From the NCBI RefSeq assembly GCF_040117685.2, contig NZ_JBEDYP020000002.1, forward strand, positions 1 to 64,000: a stretch of 64,000 nucleotides of DNA, given 5' to 3'. The translations under genes were made by a program, and so were the position numbers. Each line of letters begins with the position of its first letter. Positions within the stretch are counted from its first letter, which is position 1. This stretch comes from Gracilimonas sp040117685. GTDB taxonomy: Bacteria; Bacteroidota; Rhodothermia; Balneolales; Balneolaceae. The notes below the pieces were generated by a model. The model was not told the DNA's origin. It did no database searches and was given only the letters and a program-made list of their open reading frames with translations. Of this stretch, positions 47,430-55,350 are shown piece by piece.

Positions 47430-48134
47430 TTAAAAATTGAATCGAAGATTGGCTGTTATCCCGGGCTGGCCAAAAGTGTTCACATAGCTGAAGCTGGCTT
47501 CCGGCGTATTCTCGACAAGATCTCTGGCATGGATGAAAGCACTGATTCCACTTACCAATCGGTTAGCGACCATCAGGGCAACCAGCGTTGGCAGCTGACT
47601 GCGGTTACGCTCTACCCGCTCCCGTGCATCCTGATACTGAAAGCGATGTTGGGTGCTTTCCCAGCTCCACTGGTACTCAGCCGTTTCCGGAAAAACCTGA
47701 TCCCAGTTTCGGGTGCGGAGCTGGGCATCGTTATAGGCCGCAAGGTTGTCATAATTCCCCACTGCAATGATAAAATCTCTCGACTTGCCCGATAAACTTG
47801 TATTAGCCCGTGCTTCAGCAAAGGTAAAATAATCCTGTTCCAGATAATTGGCTCGTGCATTCAATCCGAAATAGGAGAGCACCAATACCACCTCTCCGGC
47901 CAGATGATATTTACCCCGGTTCCAGTTATCGTTTTCAGCGTAGTAATGTCCCCATCCCGGCACAGCCAGAGACCGGAAAAATGCCCCTCTTGGCGATGGA
48001 AGATCCTCTTTATTTTGCTGAGCCCGGGCTTCAGTCGAAAATAATACCGAAAAAATCAGCAGGAATACCGAACACCCAACACCGAACGGTGAAGTATTTT
48101 TTTGCCTAAAGTACTTACCAGTACATGCTTTCAT
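47430..48134 (-). CDS. DUF5683-like membrane protein
   Basis: A 234-residue protein with a signal-like N-terminus (SVFLLIFSVLFSTEARAQQ) and the DUF5683-type motif RSLAVPGWGHYYAENDNWNRGKYHLAGE, followed by ALMVANRLVSGISAFIHARDL near the end. Function unknown. The first 20 or so residues are encoded partly by an inverted minisatellite (48069-48094), so the natural start may be an internal codon close to the signal peptide. It lies downstream of ccmF on the same strand. Confidence 0.7.
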   Translation of the reverse strand: MKACTGKYFRQKNTSPFGVGCSVFLLIFSVLFSTEARAQQNKEDLPSPRGAFFRSLAVPGWGHYYAENDNWNRGKYHLAGEVVLVLSYFGLNARANYLEQDYFTFAEARANTSLSGKSRDFIIAVGNYDNLAAYNDAQLRTRNWDQVFPETAEYQWSWESTQHRFQYQDARERVERNRSQLPTLVALMVANRLVSGISAFIHARDLVENTPEASFSYVNTFGQPGITANLRFNF

Positions 48135-48174
48135 ACTCTGATTTTAAACGTTCGGTGTTTCTTGTTCGATGTTC
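48069..48174. repeat. Inverted minisatellite pair at the ccmF stop
   Basis: CGAACACCCAACACCGAACG (48068-48087) and, inverted, AACGTTCGGTGTTTCTTGTT with CGATGTTC (48147-48174) belong to the GAACATC-AACA family. The right copy begins directly after the TAA of ccmF on the minus strand. The left copy lies in the 5' part of the DUF5683 gene. Confidence 0.65.
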
Positions 48175-50673
48175 TTACTCAGCGTTCTTTTTGCGTTCTC
48201 TGCCCCAATGTCGGAAAATAGAAATGCTAAATCCAGCCATAAGTATAAAGGTGCCTGCCCAAACTACCGAGATAAAGGGTTTTTCATCGGCTACAATAAG
48301 TACCCATTCCGGCTCATACTCTTCTTCCAGGCCGGTAATGGTTAACTCAATATTATTTTCCTGGGGATTGATTTCCGTGAACTGAAACTCCAGGTCAAAG
48401 TCAGGAATTCTTGCCGGAGGAGAGTATATGTAGCTTTGTCCACCCTGACTATACACGGCAAATAACGGCTCAAGAGTAATAACCCTGCTGCTTGCCGGAT
48501 GAATTAACTCGACCTGTGCCCTAACTCCGATGGAAGTATTCGGTGGCAGTTCTGAGGTATCGGTCCGGGCATAATCCACAAATCTGATTTTGAATCTACC
48601 CACATCAACGGATTGCCCCGGGTTGAATTTAATTTTCTGAACTTCCGGTGTTTCATCAGCGGTGGTATCCTGGGCAGATACGTTTTGCATCATACGCCGG
48701 TTTTCGCTGGCACGGTCGTTTTGCTCCTGTACATAGGAGCTGCCGCCCACATATAAATAGATATCACTCAACAAACCCGTTCTCACATCAGGATCAACCG
48801 ACCACTGTATATTCTCGGCGGTGGAAGTAGTAAGCATCGGGTACACTTCCGGATTCATGTAAAACGGTTTACCGCCATCCACCGGTTCAAACTTGATTTT
48901 GTAGGTTTGCTGACCCCGCCGGATCGAATTGTCCAATTCATATCCCTCGTAAGTCATCATATATCGGGAATCCACGAGAACCGGCTCATTCAGATTCAGC
49001 AACAGCATCTCCTCTTTTTGGCTGACTTTAAATCCTTGCTCGTCCGTTACTTCTCCCCGTTCAACCGCTGCATTATAATTGGCTGTTTTCTGATCCACGA
49101 GATAGGAGTTATAGGCTGAAGATGCCAAAATTCCCACCAGTAATAATCCGAATCCCACATGTGTAAGGGAGCCTCCGACAAGTTTGGGATTTTGAAAAGC
49201 AAGGCGAACCATAACCCAGGCATTTCCTACAACAGCAAAAAATCCACAGAAAAGGTACACCATGTAGTAAATGTTCCGTACGTCTCCGAGGATGATTGAA
49301 ATAATGGTAATTGCACTGGTAACCAACAGCGGGTTAATTAAAGCAGAAGCCAGTGATTCTGCATCGTATTTCTTCCAAAACAGATACTGCCCCAATACCG
49401 TAAAAATCGCCATAACCATAGCGATAGGCATACTCCAATCGTTATAAAAGCTGATTTCGGGCGGAGTCGGGCTCTCCACAAATAAACGTCCAATGATTGG
49501 AGAGCTGGTTCCCAGAATGATAACCAGCCCAAGAATCAGCAGAAGCATGGCACCGGTCACGGTCATGAACTCCCGGCTGAGAAATTTAGATTCTTTTTCG
49601 GGGGAAGGAAGTTCTTTATATCGCCAGAAAAACATCCCCAGTCCTAATACAGTCACAACAAGCATAAAAGCCAATAACTGATTGTATAGCCCGAGATCCA
49701 CAAAACTATGCACGGATGAACTACCTAGAATTCCGGATCGTGTAAGGAAAGTTTCATATACAACCGCCACATAGGCCAGGATGGCAAACAAAATGGATGA
49801 CTTCTGAGCAACGGAACTTTTGCGCTGAATAATCATCGTGTGAATACCCGCCGTGCCAATTAACCAGGGAACCAGAGAAGCATTCTCCACCGGGTCCCAG
49901 GCCCAGTATCCTCCGAATGAAAGCGTAACATACGCCCAATATCCTCCCAGAAAAATAGCGGTAAGTAGAGCCACATTTGCACTGAGGGTCCACGGTAAAG
50001 CCGGGCCAATCCACTCATTGTATTTCTGTTTCCATAGGGCGGCCATGGCGAAACAGTATGGAATAGTCATCATAGCAAAGCCCACGAATAATATGGGTGG
50101 ATGAATCATCATCCACGGACTTTTAAGTAAATCATTTAATCCACTTCCATCCTGAGGAATGAAATCGGGGTTAGTCTGAAGGAAGGGTGCATTAGGCATC
50201 TCCTCAGCGATGGTACGGAATGGGGAAGCACCCAGCTTCAACCCAAAAATATCCCAGCCCAAAAGCATGGACAGTAAGAATACCTGCGTAAGCGTTAGGA
50301 AGAACAGCACCGGAGCTTTATATGGGGGGCGCGCCCATTTCATCAACCCAAACCCAAAGAAGGCTGAAATAAGAATCCAGAGCATGAAACTGCCTTCCTG
50401 TCCGCCATAAAAAGCCGACCAGAGGTAGCGAGGTGCTAAATCAAGACTGGTATAATTGAATACATAGTAGTATTGAAACTGGTGCTGAAAGATCAGATAC
50501 ACCAAAATACCGGAAGCAATTACAAGAAAAGCTGCTTTTGCAGCAAACAGCCAGTTTCCAATGCGAAGGGTTCGGTTCTCATCCCTGTTAGCCGAAAGGA
50601 AATAAAAGATCATGGCCGCCAGAGAAGCAACGAAAGAGGCGGAAATCAGGATTTTACCAACGGTTCCTAGCAT
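48175..50673 (-). CDS. ccmF: Cytochrome c heme lyase CcmF
   Basis: An 832-residue membrane protein with many transmembrane helices and the WWD heme-handling motif as GGYWAWDPVENASLVPWL (near residue 235). YGGQEGSFMLWILI near residue 92 is also conserved. It ligates heme from CcmE to apocytochrome c in the periplasm. It is longer than E. coli CcmF, with a large soluble loop near residues 560-760. It lies 9 bp downstream of ccmE. Confidence 0.95.
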   Translation of the reverse strand: MLGTVGKILISASFVASLAAMIFYFLSANRDENRTLRIGNWLFAAKAAFLVIASGILVYLIFQHQFQYYYVFNYTSLDLAPRYLWSAFYGGQEGSFMLWILISAFFGFGLMKWARPPYKAPVLFFLTLTQVFLLSMLLGWDIFGLKLGASPFRTIAEEMPNAPFLQTNPDFIPQDGSGLNDLLKSPWMMIHPPILFVGFAMMTIPYCFAMAALWKQKYNEWIGPALPWTLSANVALLTAIFLGGYWAYVTLSFGGYWAWDPVENASLVPWLIGTAGIHTMIIQRKSSVAQKSSILFAILAYVAVVYETFLTRSGILGSSSVHSFVDLGLYNQLLAFMLVVTVLGLGMFFWRYKELPSPEKESKFLSREFMTVTGAMLLLILGLVIILGTSSPIIGRLFVESPTPPEISFYNDWSMPIAMVMAIFTVLGQYLFWKKYDAESLASALINPLLVTSAITIISIILGDVRNIYYMVYLFCGFFAVVGNAWVMVRLAFQNPKLVGGSLTHVGFGLLLVGILASSAYNSYLVDQKTANYNAAVERGEVTDEQGFKVSQKEEMLLLNLNEPVLVDSRYMMTYEGYELDNSIRRGQQTYKIKFEPVDGGKPFYMNPEVYPMLTTSTAENIQWSVDPDVRTGLLSDIYLYVGGSSYVQEQNDRASENRRMMQNVSAQDTTADETPEVQKIKFNPGQSVDVGRFKIRFVDYARTDTSELPPNTSIGVRAQVELIHPASSRVITLEPLFAVYSQGGQSYIYSPPARIPDFDLEFQFTEINPQENNIELTITGLEEEYEPEWVLIVADEKPFISVVWAGTFILMAGFSISIFRHWGRERKKNAE

Positions 50674-50682
50674 AAATAATCG

Positions 50683-51078
50683 TTATCCCTGAGAAGCTTC
50701 ACTAAATTGACTTGGGTCGGCGTCGTTGTACTTAGACGGACATTTCATCAGCATTTCATTCGCATAAAAGGTATCCCCTCTCATCTCTCCGATTACAACC
50801 AGTTGATCAGCCTGTTCAAAGTTATTGGGCTTGGGCTTGGAGTACACCACTTTTTTAGAAATGCCGTCTTCATCCTTCATATAGAAAACGAATTTTTTGG
50901 TTTCCAGAGAAAATTCAGCACCCTTCTCTTCATCCCAGGTACCGGGGATGTGAGCGCTGCTCATGTCAGAAGCACCTTCAAATGTTGTGTAGGTACTTAT
51001 GCTTTCACCAAAGTTGTACATCAACAGAGAGGTAAACCCAACTATGGCTACAATTCCTATAATCAGTTTTGGTTTCAT
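50683..51078 (-). CDS. ccmE: Heme chaperone CcmE, CXXXY type
   Basis: A 131-residue membrane-anchored chaperone: one N-terminal helix (IIGIVAIVGFTSLLMY), then a small beta-barrel. The usual covalent heme-binding HXXXY is replaced by CPSKY (Cys113 to Tyr117), the cysteine variant known from Desulfovibrio and archaea. The start overlaps the end of the upstream small gene by 4 bp. Confidence 0.92.
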   Translation of the reverse strand: MKPKLIIGIVAIVGFTSLLMYNFGESISTYTTFEGASDMSSAHIPGTWDEEKGAEFSLETKKFVFYMKDEDGISKKVVYSKPKPNNFEQADQLVVIGEMRGDTFYANEMLMKCPSKYNDADPSQFSEASQG

Positions 51079-51317
51079 GCGTCTTTTGATGATTGAATTT
51101 GTTCTTCCAGTTTGCTCACTTTCTTATCTACCCGGAAAAGAAAAAACAGGAGTACCAGCCATATAATCAGGCTCACTCCCAACACTACATATATTAATTC
51201 GTTTGAAGACATAAATTTAATAAATGCGCCGGCTTCTTCCGCCCCGGGTGCTCCGCTCCAGTTATCAGAGTAAGCCTGGGTGAGGGTGTCAACGGCAGCG
51301 AGTGAATCTTCTTGCAT
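51075..51317 (-). CDS. CcmD-like small membrane protein
   Basis: An 80-residue protein with a single transmembrane helix (about residues 41-62, ELIYVVLGVSLIIWLVLLFF) and a charged cytosolic tail RVDKKVSKLEEQIQ. The place between ccmC and ccmE and the tail pattern fit CcmD, which helps release holo-CcmE; sequence similarity in this family is low. Residues 1-38 are a longer periplasmic N-terminus than in enterobacterial CcmD. Confidence 0.75.
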   Translation of the reverse strand: MQEDSLAAVDTLTQAYSDNWSGAPGAEEAGAFIKFMSSNELIYVVLGVSLIIWLVLLFFLFRVDKKVSKLEEQIQSSKDA

Positions 51318-51346
51318 TAATTTTTAAATCTTTTTGAACTGTAAAC

Positions 51347-52003
51347 TTACGAATTCTCGATCTCGAATTGAACCTTTTTATACCTTTGAACCACGTCATA
51401 AATCCAGTATCCCAGAGCGATGAATCCGATGAATGCCGGGTACAAAATATACCGAAGTTCATCGGCTGTTATCTCACTAAAAGCAGGATTTCCATCCGCT
51501 CCCGGGTGCAGGCTTGTTAATTGTCGCGGAACCACATACAACAAAAATGGAATAGTAGTAACAGCAAAAATATTGTAAACGGCGGCTAATTTTGCGCGTT
51601 TCTGTTCGTCGTCAAAAGCTGACCTGAGCACGAAATAAGCTACATAAATCATCAATGCCAGTGCAGCCAGGTTCATCTTTGGTTCGGCGAAAGTCCACCA
51701 CGAGCCCCAGGTGAAACGTGCCCAAAGCGAGCCGGTTAACAACCCACACACGCCAAAAGCCACGCCTACTGATGCTGCCGATGAGGCTTTCCTGTCAAAC
51801 TCCATTTCCGGCTCATTTAAATACTTAATGCTGTACCAAAAGCTGATCAAAAACAAAACGAACATCGTCATCCACATGGGAACGTGAAAAAAGATGTTGC
51901 GTGCCGTCTGTTCAAGAATGGGGATATCAGGAATTTCTATCAAAAAACCGGCGGCGATAACGAGCGTCATCCAGCCGGCTACTACGTATTTCCAGGGTTT
52001 CAA
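51347..52003 (-). CDS. ccmC: Heme transfer protein CcmC (CcsA-like)
   Basis: A 218-residue, six-helix protein that loads heme onto CcmE. The tryptophan-rich motif reads TWGSWWTFAEPKMN near residue 115, so the WD part of the classic WGxxWxWD is changed to FAE. Conserved histidines are seen in NIFFHVPMWM and LTSLHPGAD. The start appears to be TTG. It is the first gene of the ccmC-D-E-F run. Confidence 0.88.
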   Translation of the reverse strand: MKPWKYVVAGWMTLVIAAGFLIEIPDIPILEQTARNIFFHVPMWMTMFVLFLISFWYSIKYLNEPEMEFDRKASSAASVGVAFGVCGLLTGSLWARFTWGSWWTFAEPKMNLAALALMIYVAYFVLRSAFDDEQKRAKLAAVYNIFAVTTIPFLLYVVPRQLTSLHPGADGNPAFSEITADELRYILYPAFIGFIALGYWIYDVVQRYKKVQFEIENS

Positions 52004-52098
52004 TAGTATGCGAATTTTATTAACTATGGCTACGTTGTCAGGGTAAAATATACAAATTTACCCGTCATTTTTTGAGTTAATAATCTGTAAAACCTGTT

Positions 52099-52605
52099 AT
52101 GAGTAACAACCAAAAATCCATCACCCTCACTCCCTCCTGGAAAGCTTTTTTCTGGCCATATTTTTTTGGGGTGATTTTGATCCCGGCCTTAGCGGGTATT
52201 TATCTGATCTGGAAAACACGAAAAACCCATAAAGGCATTTCATATACCATTACCGACCGTAAGATTACCGTCGTTGACGGACATATTTCTCAGAATATTG
52301 ATTTGGTTGATATTCGTCAGGCTGTAGCCGGAGATAAAAGGTTTGGGGTGGGCTCCGTTATCCTCAAAACAAGCAGCCGGGAAATTGAGCTTATCGGACT
52401 AAAAAACCCGGAAGCCATCAGTCAATCCATAGAAAAAGCCGTTGAAGCCGAACTTAAACGGCTCGAAGCAGAGAAAGAAGCCAAACCCAGAGAACCGGAG
52501 TATGAACCCGGCTCAATGGACCAGCTGGAATATCTCACCGGACTTTGGCAACAGGGACTTATGAGCGATGAGGACTTCAAGGCTGAGAAAGAAAAACTTC
52601 GGTAG
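52099..52605 (+). CDS. PH-domain (bPH2-like) protein with C-terminal SHOCT motif
   Basis: A 168-residue protein. Residues 12-40 are a membrane anchor (AFFWPYFFGVILIPALAGIYLI), followed by a bacterial PH-like domain (KGISYTITDRKITVVDGHIS, VDIRQAVAG, GVGSVILKTS) and a charged linker. The tail LTGLWQQGLMSDEDFKAEKEKL is a SHOCT-type short helix pair. Its function is unknown. It is divergent from ccmC and stands alone. Confidence 0.75.
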   Translation: MSNNQKSITLTPSWKAFFWPYFFGVILIPALAGIYLIWKTRKTHKGISYTITDRKITVVDGHISQNIDLVDIRQAVAGDKRFGVGSVILKTSSREIELIGLKNPEAISQSIEKAVEAELKRLEAEKEAKPREPEYEPGSMDQLEYLTGLWQQGLMSDEDFKAEKEKLR

Positions 52606-52745
52606 GCAAAATCCACTCTCTTCTTTTCACAATTACATCCCTTTTGATATCAACAGAAAAATTGCACCCGCTCCTCAATTATGACAGTGTTTTACAAAAT
52701 TAAGTCGTTTATTGGACGCCTAATCTAAACATTCAGGTTATTTTC

Positions 52746-55097
52746 ATGCATACAACATTACTGAAATCAGCTTTATCAGCCGTTTTTATGGCTGCTTTAT
52801 TTTCTACTGCCACTCATGCCCAACAAGCTAACTTTGAAGCCGCTGAACGTTTCACCGGTGACAAAATGGAAAAGCTCATCGGGAATACTTCGGTTTGGCC
52901 CCGCTGGATTGAAGACACCAACAATTTTTGGTATACCTACGAAAACGATGAAGGCAAAAACTGGTATTTCGTGAATGCCGAACGTCCTTCTCAGCGATTA
53001 CTCTTTGACCAGGAAGAAATGGCTTCCCAACTTGCCGAAATTTTTGAGCGTCCATTCAATTCCAAAGATCTGGATCTGAAAGACTTTGAGTACAACACCG
53101 ACAAAGAACGCTTCACCTTTCATATTGATAGCATTCAGTTCACCTACAATCTGAATGGGAATGATTTAATTAAAGGTGATTCTCTTGAAAAAGAAGAACG
53201 GGAACCGTGGGCTACCTACTCCCCCGACAGCACCTGGATAGCTTTTGCCAAAAACCACAATCTTTACCTAATGCGCTCTAACGATGAGGATAGCACCGAA
53301 ATTCAGCTTACCGATGACGGTGAACGCTGGTTCAGCTATCAGGCCGATGAGGGCGATACTACCAGCAACAAACGCCTGCGAACCAACGCCAACTTTTTTG
53401 ATGATGAAAGCAAGCTTTATATCACCCGTACCGATGACCGAAAAGTAAAAGAACTTTGGGTGATCAATGCTTTGGGTAAACGTCCTGAACTGGAAACATA
53501 CAAGTACTCCATGCCCGGAGAGGAAGAGATAGGCATCCCACAAATTGAGGTATTCGATATTGCTTCACGCGAGCGGGTTATTATGGAAACCGACAAATGG
53601 GAAGACCAGGAACTACGGGCCAACTATGGAAATCATCAAACAGGAGATTACAAGTCCACTCCTTCCGACAAGTTATATATCTACCGTGAAAACCGTACCT
53701 CTGATAAAGTAGATATCCTGATCGGTGATACTGAAACCGGGGAAACCGAAGTACTTCTCAGTGAAACCAGTAAACCGTATTTCAACTGGAGCTTCCAGGA
53801 CCTGGCCATTATCAATGATGGTGAAGAATACATTTGGTGGAGCGAGCGTACGGGTTGGGGACAACTTTACCGGTATGACTCTGAAGGTAACCTGAAAAAC
53901 CGAATTACATCCGGTAATTTTGTGGCAGGTGATATCGTGAAGATAGACACGGCTGCAAAAACCATTTACTTTGAAGGCTATGGCCGTGATGGTGACCACC
54001 CATACTACGAACATCTGTATAGCGTTCGTTTTGATGGTTCCAACTTCAAACATCTCACCCCCGAAAATGCTGATCACAGCATCTCAGAATCTGATAAAGA
54101 CAACTACTTTGTAGATAACTACTCACGCGTGGATATGCCTACCAAATCGGTTCTTCGCGACCGTAACGGCAAAGTGATTCTGACCCTGCAGGAAGTGGAT
54201 ATGAGCAAAGCTAAGGCCATTGGCTGGAAAGCTCCGGAAGAATTTAAAATTAAAGCTGCCGACGGAGCCACCGACTTATATGGTGTGATGTGGAAACCCT
54301 TCGACTTCGATTCCACCCGCTCCTACCCTATCATTTCATATGTATATCCCGGTCCACAGACCGAACCTTTCCCGACCAGCTTTTCGCTGCAGGGCTATAC
54401 CGGGCGTAATCAGGCACTGGCTCAGCTTGGCTTTGTGGTTGTAGCTTTTGGAAACCGCGGCGGAAGCCCGGTTCGCTCCCGTTATTATCATACCTATGGA
54501 TATGGTGATTTGAGAGATTACCCACTGGCCGACAATAAATACGGAATCGAACAGCTGGCTTCCCGTCATTCTTTTATTGATCAAAACAAGGTTGGTATTT
54601 TCGGACATTCCGGAGGCGGTTTCATGAGTACAGCTGCACTTCTAACTTATCCTGATTTTTATGATGTAGCCGTTTCGTCTGCCGGTAATCACGACAATAA
54701 CGTGTACAATCACTGGTGGAGTGAAACACACAACGGGGTGAAAGAAACCCGCAAAACCGTGAAGGAGATGAACGAAGACAGCGTGGAAGTGGAACGTGAA
54801 GAAATCACTTTTGACGGCCCCATTGAATCGAATGCGGATTTAGCCGGTAACCTGAAAGGGCACCTGTTGTTAGTTCATGGTAACATCGATAACAACGTAC
54901 ACCCGGCCAATACCCTGCGTCTGGCGGATGCACTGATCAAAGCCGGTAAGCGTTTTGATATGATGATTTTACCCGGCCGTCGTCATGGCTTCGGACCATA
55001 TCAGCCCTACTTTGAGCGGCAGAAGTGGTACTACTTCTCTCAGCACCTGCTGGGTGATTACCGCAGTAATGTGGATATGAATCTTCCGGAAGATTGA
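52746..55097 (+). CDS. S9-family (DPP IV-like) peptidase, copy 1
   Basis: A 783-residue secreted serine peptidase with a signal peptide (AVFMAALFSTATHAQQ), an N-terminal beta-propeller (about residues 40-490) and a C-terminal alpha/beta hydrolase domain. The nucleophile is Ser622 in GHSGGG, the acid Asp715 in HGNIDNNVHP and the histidine His747 in RRHGFG. DPP IV-type enzymes remove dipeptides, usually after proline. It is the first of two tandem paralogues. A hairpin terminator lies 116 bp downstream. Confidence 0.93.
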   Translation: MHTTLLKSALSAVFMAALFSTATHAQQANFEAAERFTGDKMEKLIGNTSVWPRWIEDTNNFWYTYENDEGKNWYFVNAERPSQRLLFDQEEMASQLAEIFERPFNSKDLDLKDFEYNTDKERFTFHIDSIQFTYNLNGNDLIKGDSLEKEEREPWATYSPDSTWIAFAKNHNLYLMRSNDEDSTEIQLTDDGERWFSYQADEGDTTSNKRLRTNANFFDDESKLYITRTDDRKVKELWVINALGKRPELETYKYSMPGEEEIGIPQIEVFDIASRERVIMETDKWEDQELRANYGNHQTGDYKSTPSDKLYIYRENRTSDKVDILIGDTETGETEVLLSETSKPYFNWSFQDLAIINDGEEYIWWSERTGWGQLYRYDSEGNLKNRITSGNFVAGDIVKIDTAAKTIYFEGYGRDGDHPYYEHLYSVRFDGSNFKHLTPENADHSISESDKDNYFVDNYSRVDMPTKSVLRDRNGKVILTLQEVDMSKAKAIGWKAPEEFKIKAADGATDLYGVMWKPFDFDSTRSYPIISYVYPGPQTEPFPTSFSLQGYTGRNQALAQLGFVVVAFGNRGGSPVRSRYYHTYGYGDLRDYPLADNKYGIEQLASRHSFIDQNKVGIFGHSGGGFMSTAALLTYPDFYDVAVSSAGNHDNNVYNHWWSETHNGVKETRKTVKEMNEDSVEVEREEITFDGPIESNADLAGNLKGHLLLVHGNIDNNVHPANTLRLADALIKAGKRFDMMILPGRRHGFGPYQPYFERQKWYYFSQHLLGDYRSNVDMNLPED

Positions 55098-55099
55098 TT

Positions 55100-55140
55100 G
55101 AACATCCAACAAGGAACATCCAAGGCTGAACGTTGAAGGA
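55100..55140 (+). repeat. Minisatellite starting at the first S9 stop codon
   Basis: Two units of GAACATCCAACAAGGAACAT type, then CAAGGCTGAACGTTGAAGG. The array begins 3 bases after the TGA of the S9 gene. Similar arrays sit at five other stop codons in 48-62 kb. Confidence 0.8.
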
Positions 55141-55143
55141 AAA

Positions 55144-55169
55144 CTTGGAGCATCTGAAAGATCTCCAAG
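55144..55169. repeat. Bulged palindromic repeat, member 1
   Basis: Outer stem CTTGGAG/CTCCAAG (7 bp), a single unpaired C at 55151, inner stem ATCT/AGAT (4 bp), GAA loop. Its structure is shared with members at 57752, 57813 and 59199. Confidence 0.7.
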
Positions 55170-55212
55170 CCTTGCCACATGACTTCGTTTATTACAACTG
55201 AATATAATTTCG

Positions 55213-55245
55213 AAAGCCGGTTTCCAGTGGAGGCCGGCTTTTTTT
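55213..55245 (+). terminator. Rho-independent terminator
   Basis: An 8-bp stem AAAGCCGG (55213-55220) and CCGGCTTT (55234-55241) ending in a T-run to 55245, downstream of the first S9 peptidase gene. It separates the two tandem S9 genes, so the second probably has its own promoter. Confidence 0.85.
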
Positions 55246-55350
55246 GTGCAGATCTTTTTTGTGAAAATTCTCGCCACTATTATGAATTTTTTACAAAAAT
55301 ATCTCTTTACTTAAGCCAGCTAATATCCACAGTAATTTTATACTAATTCT

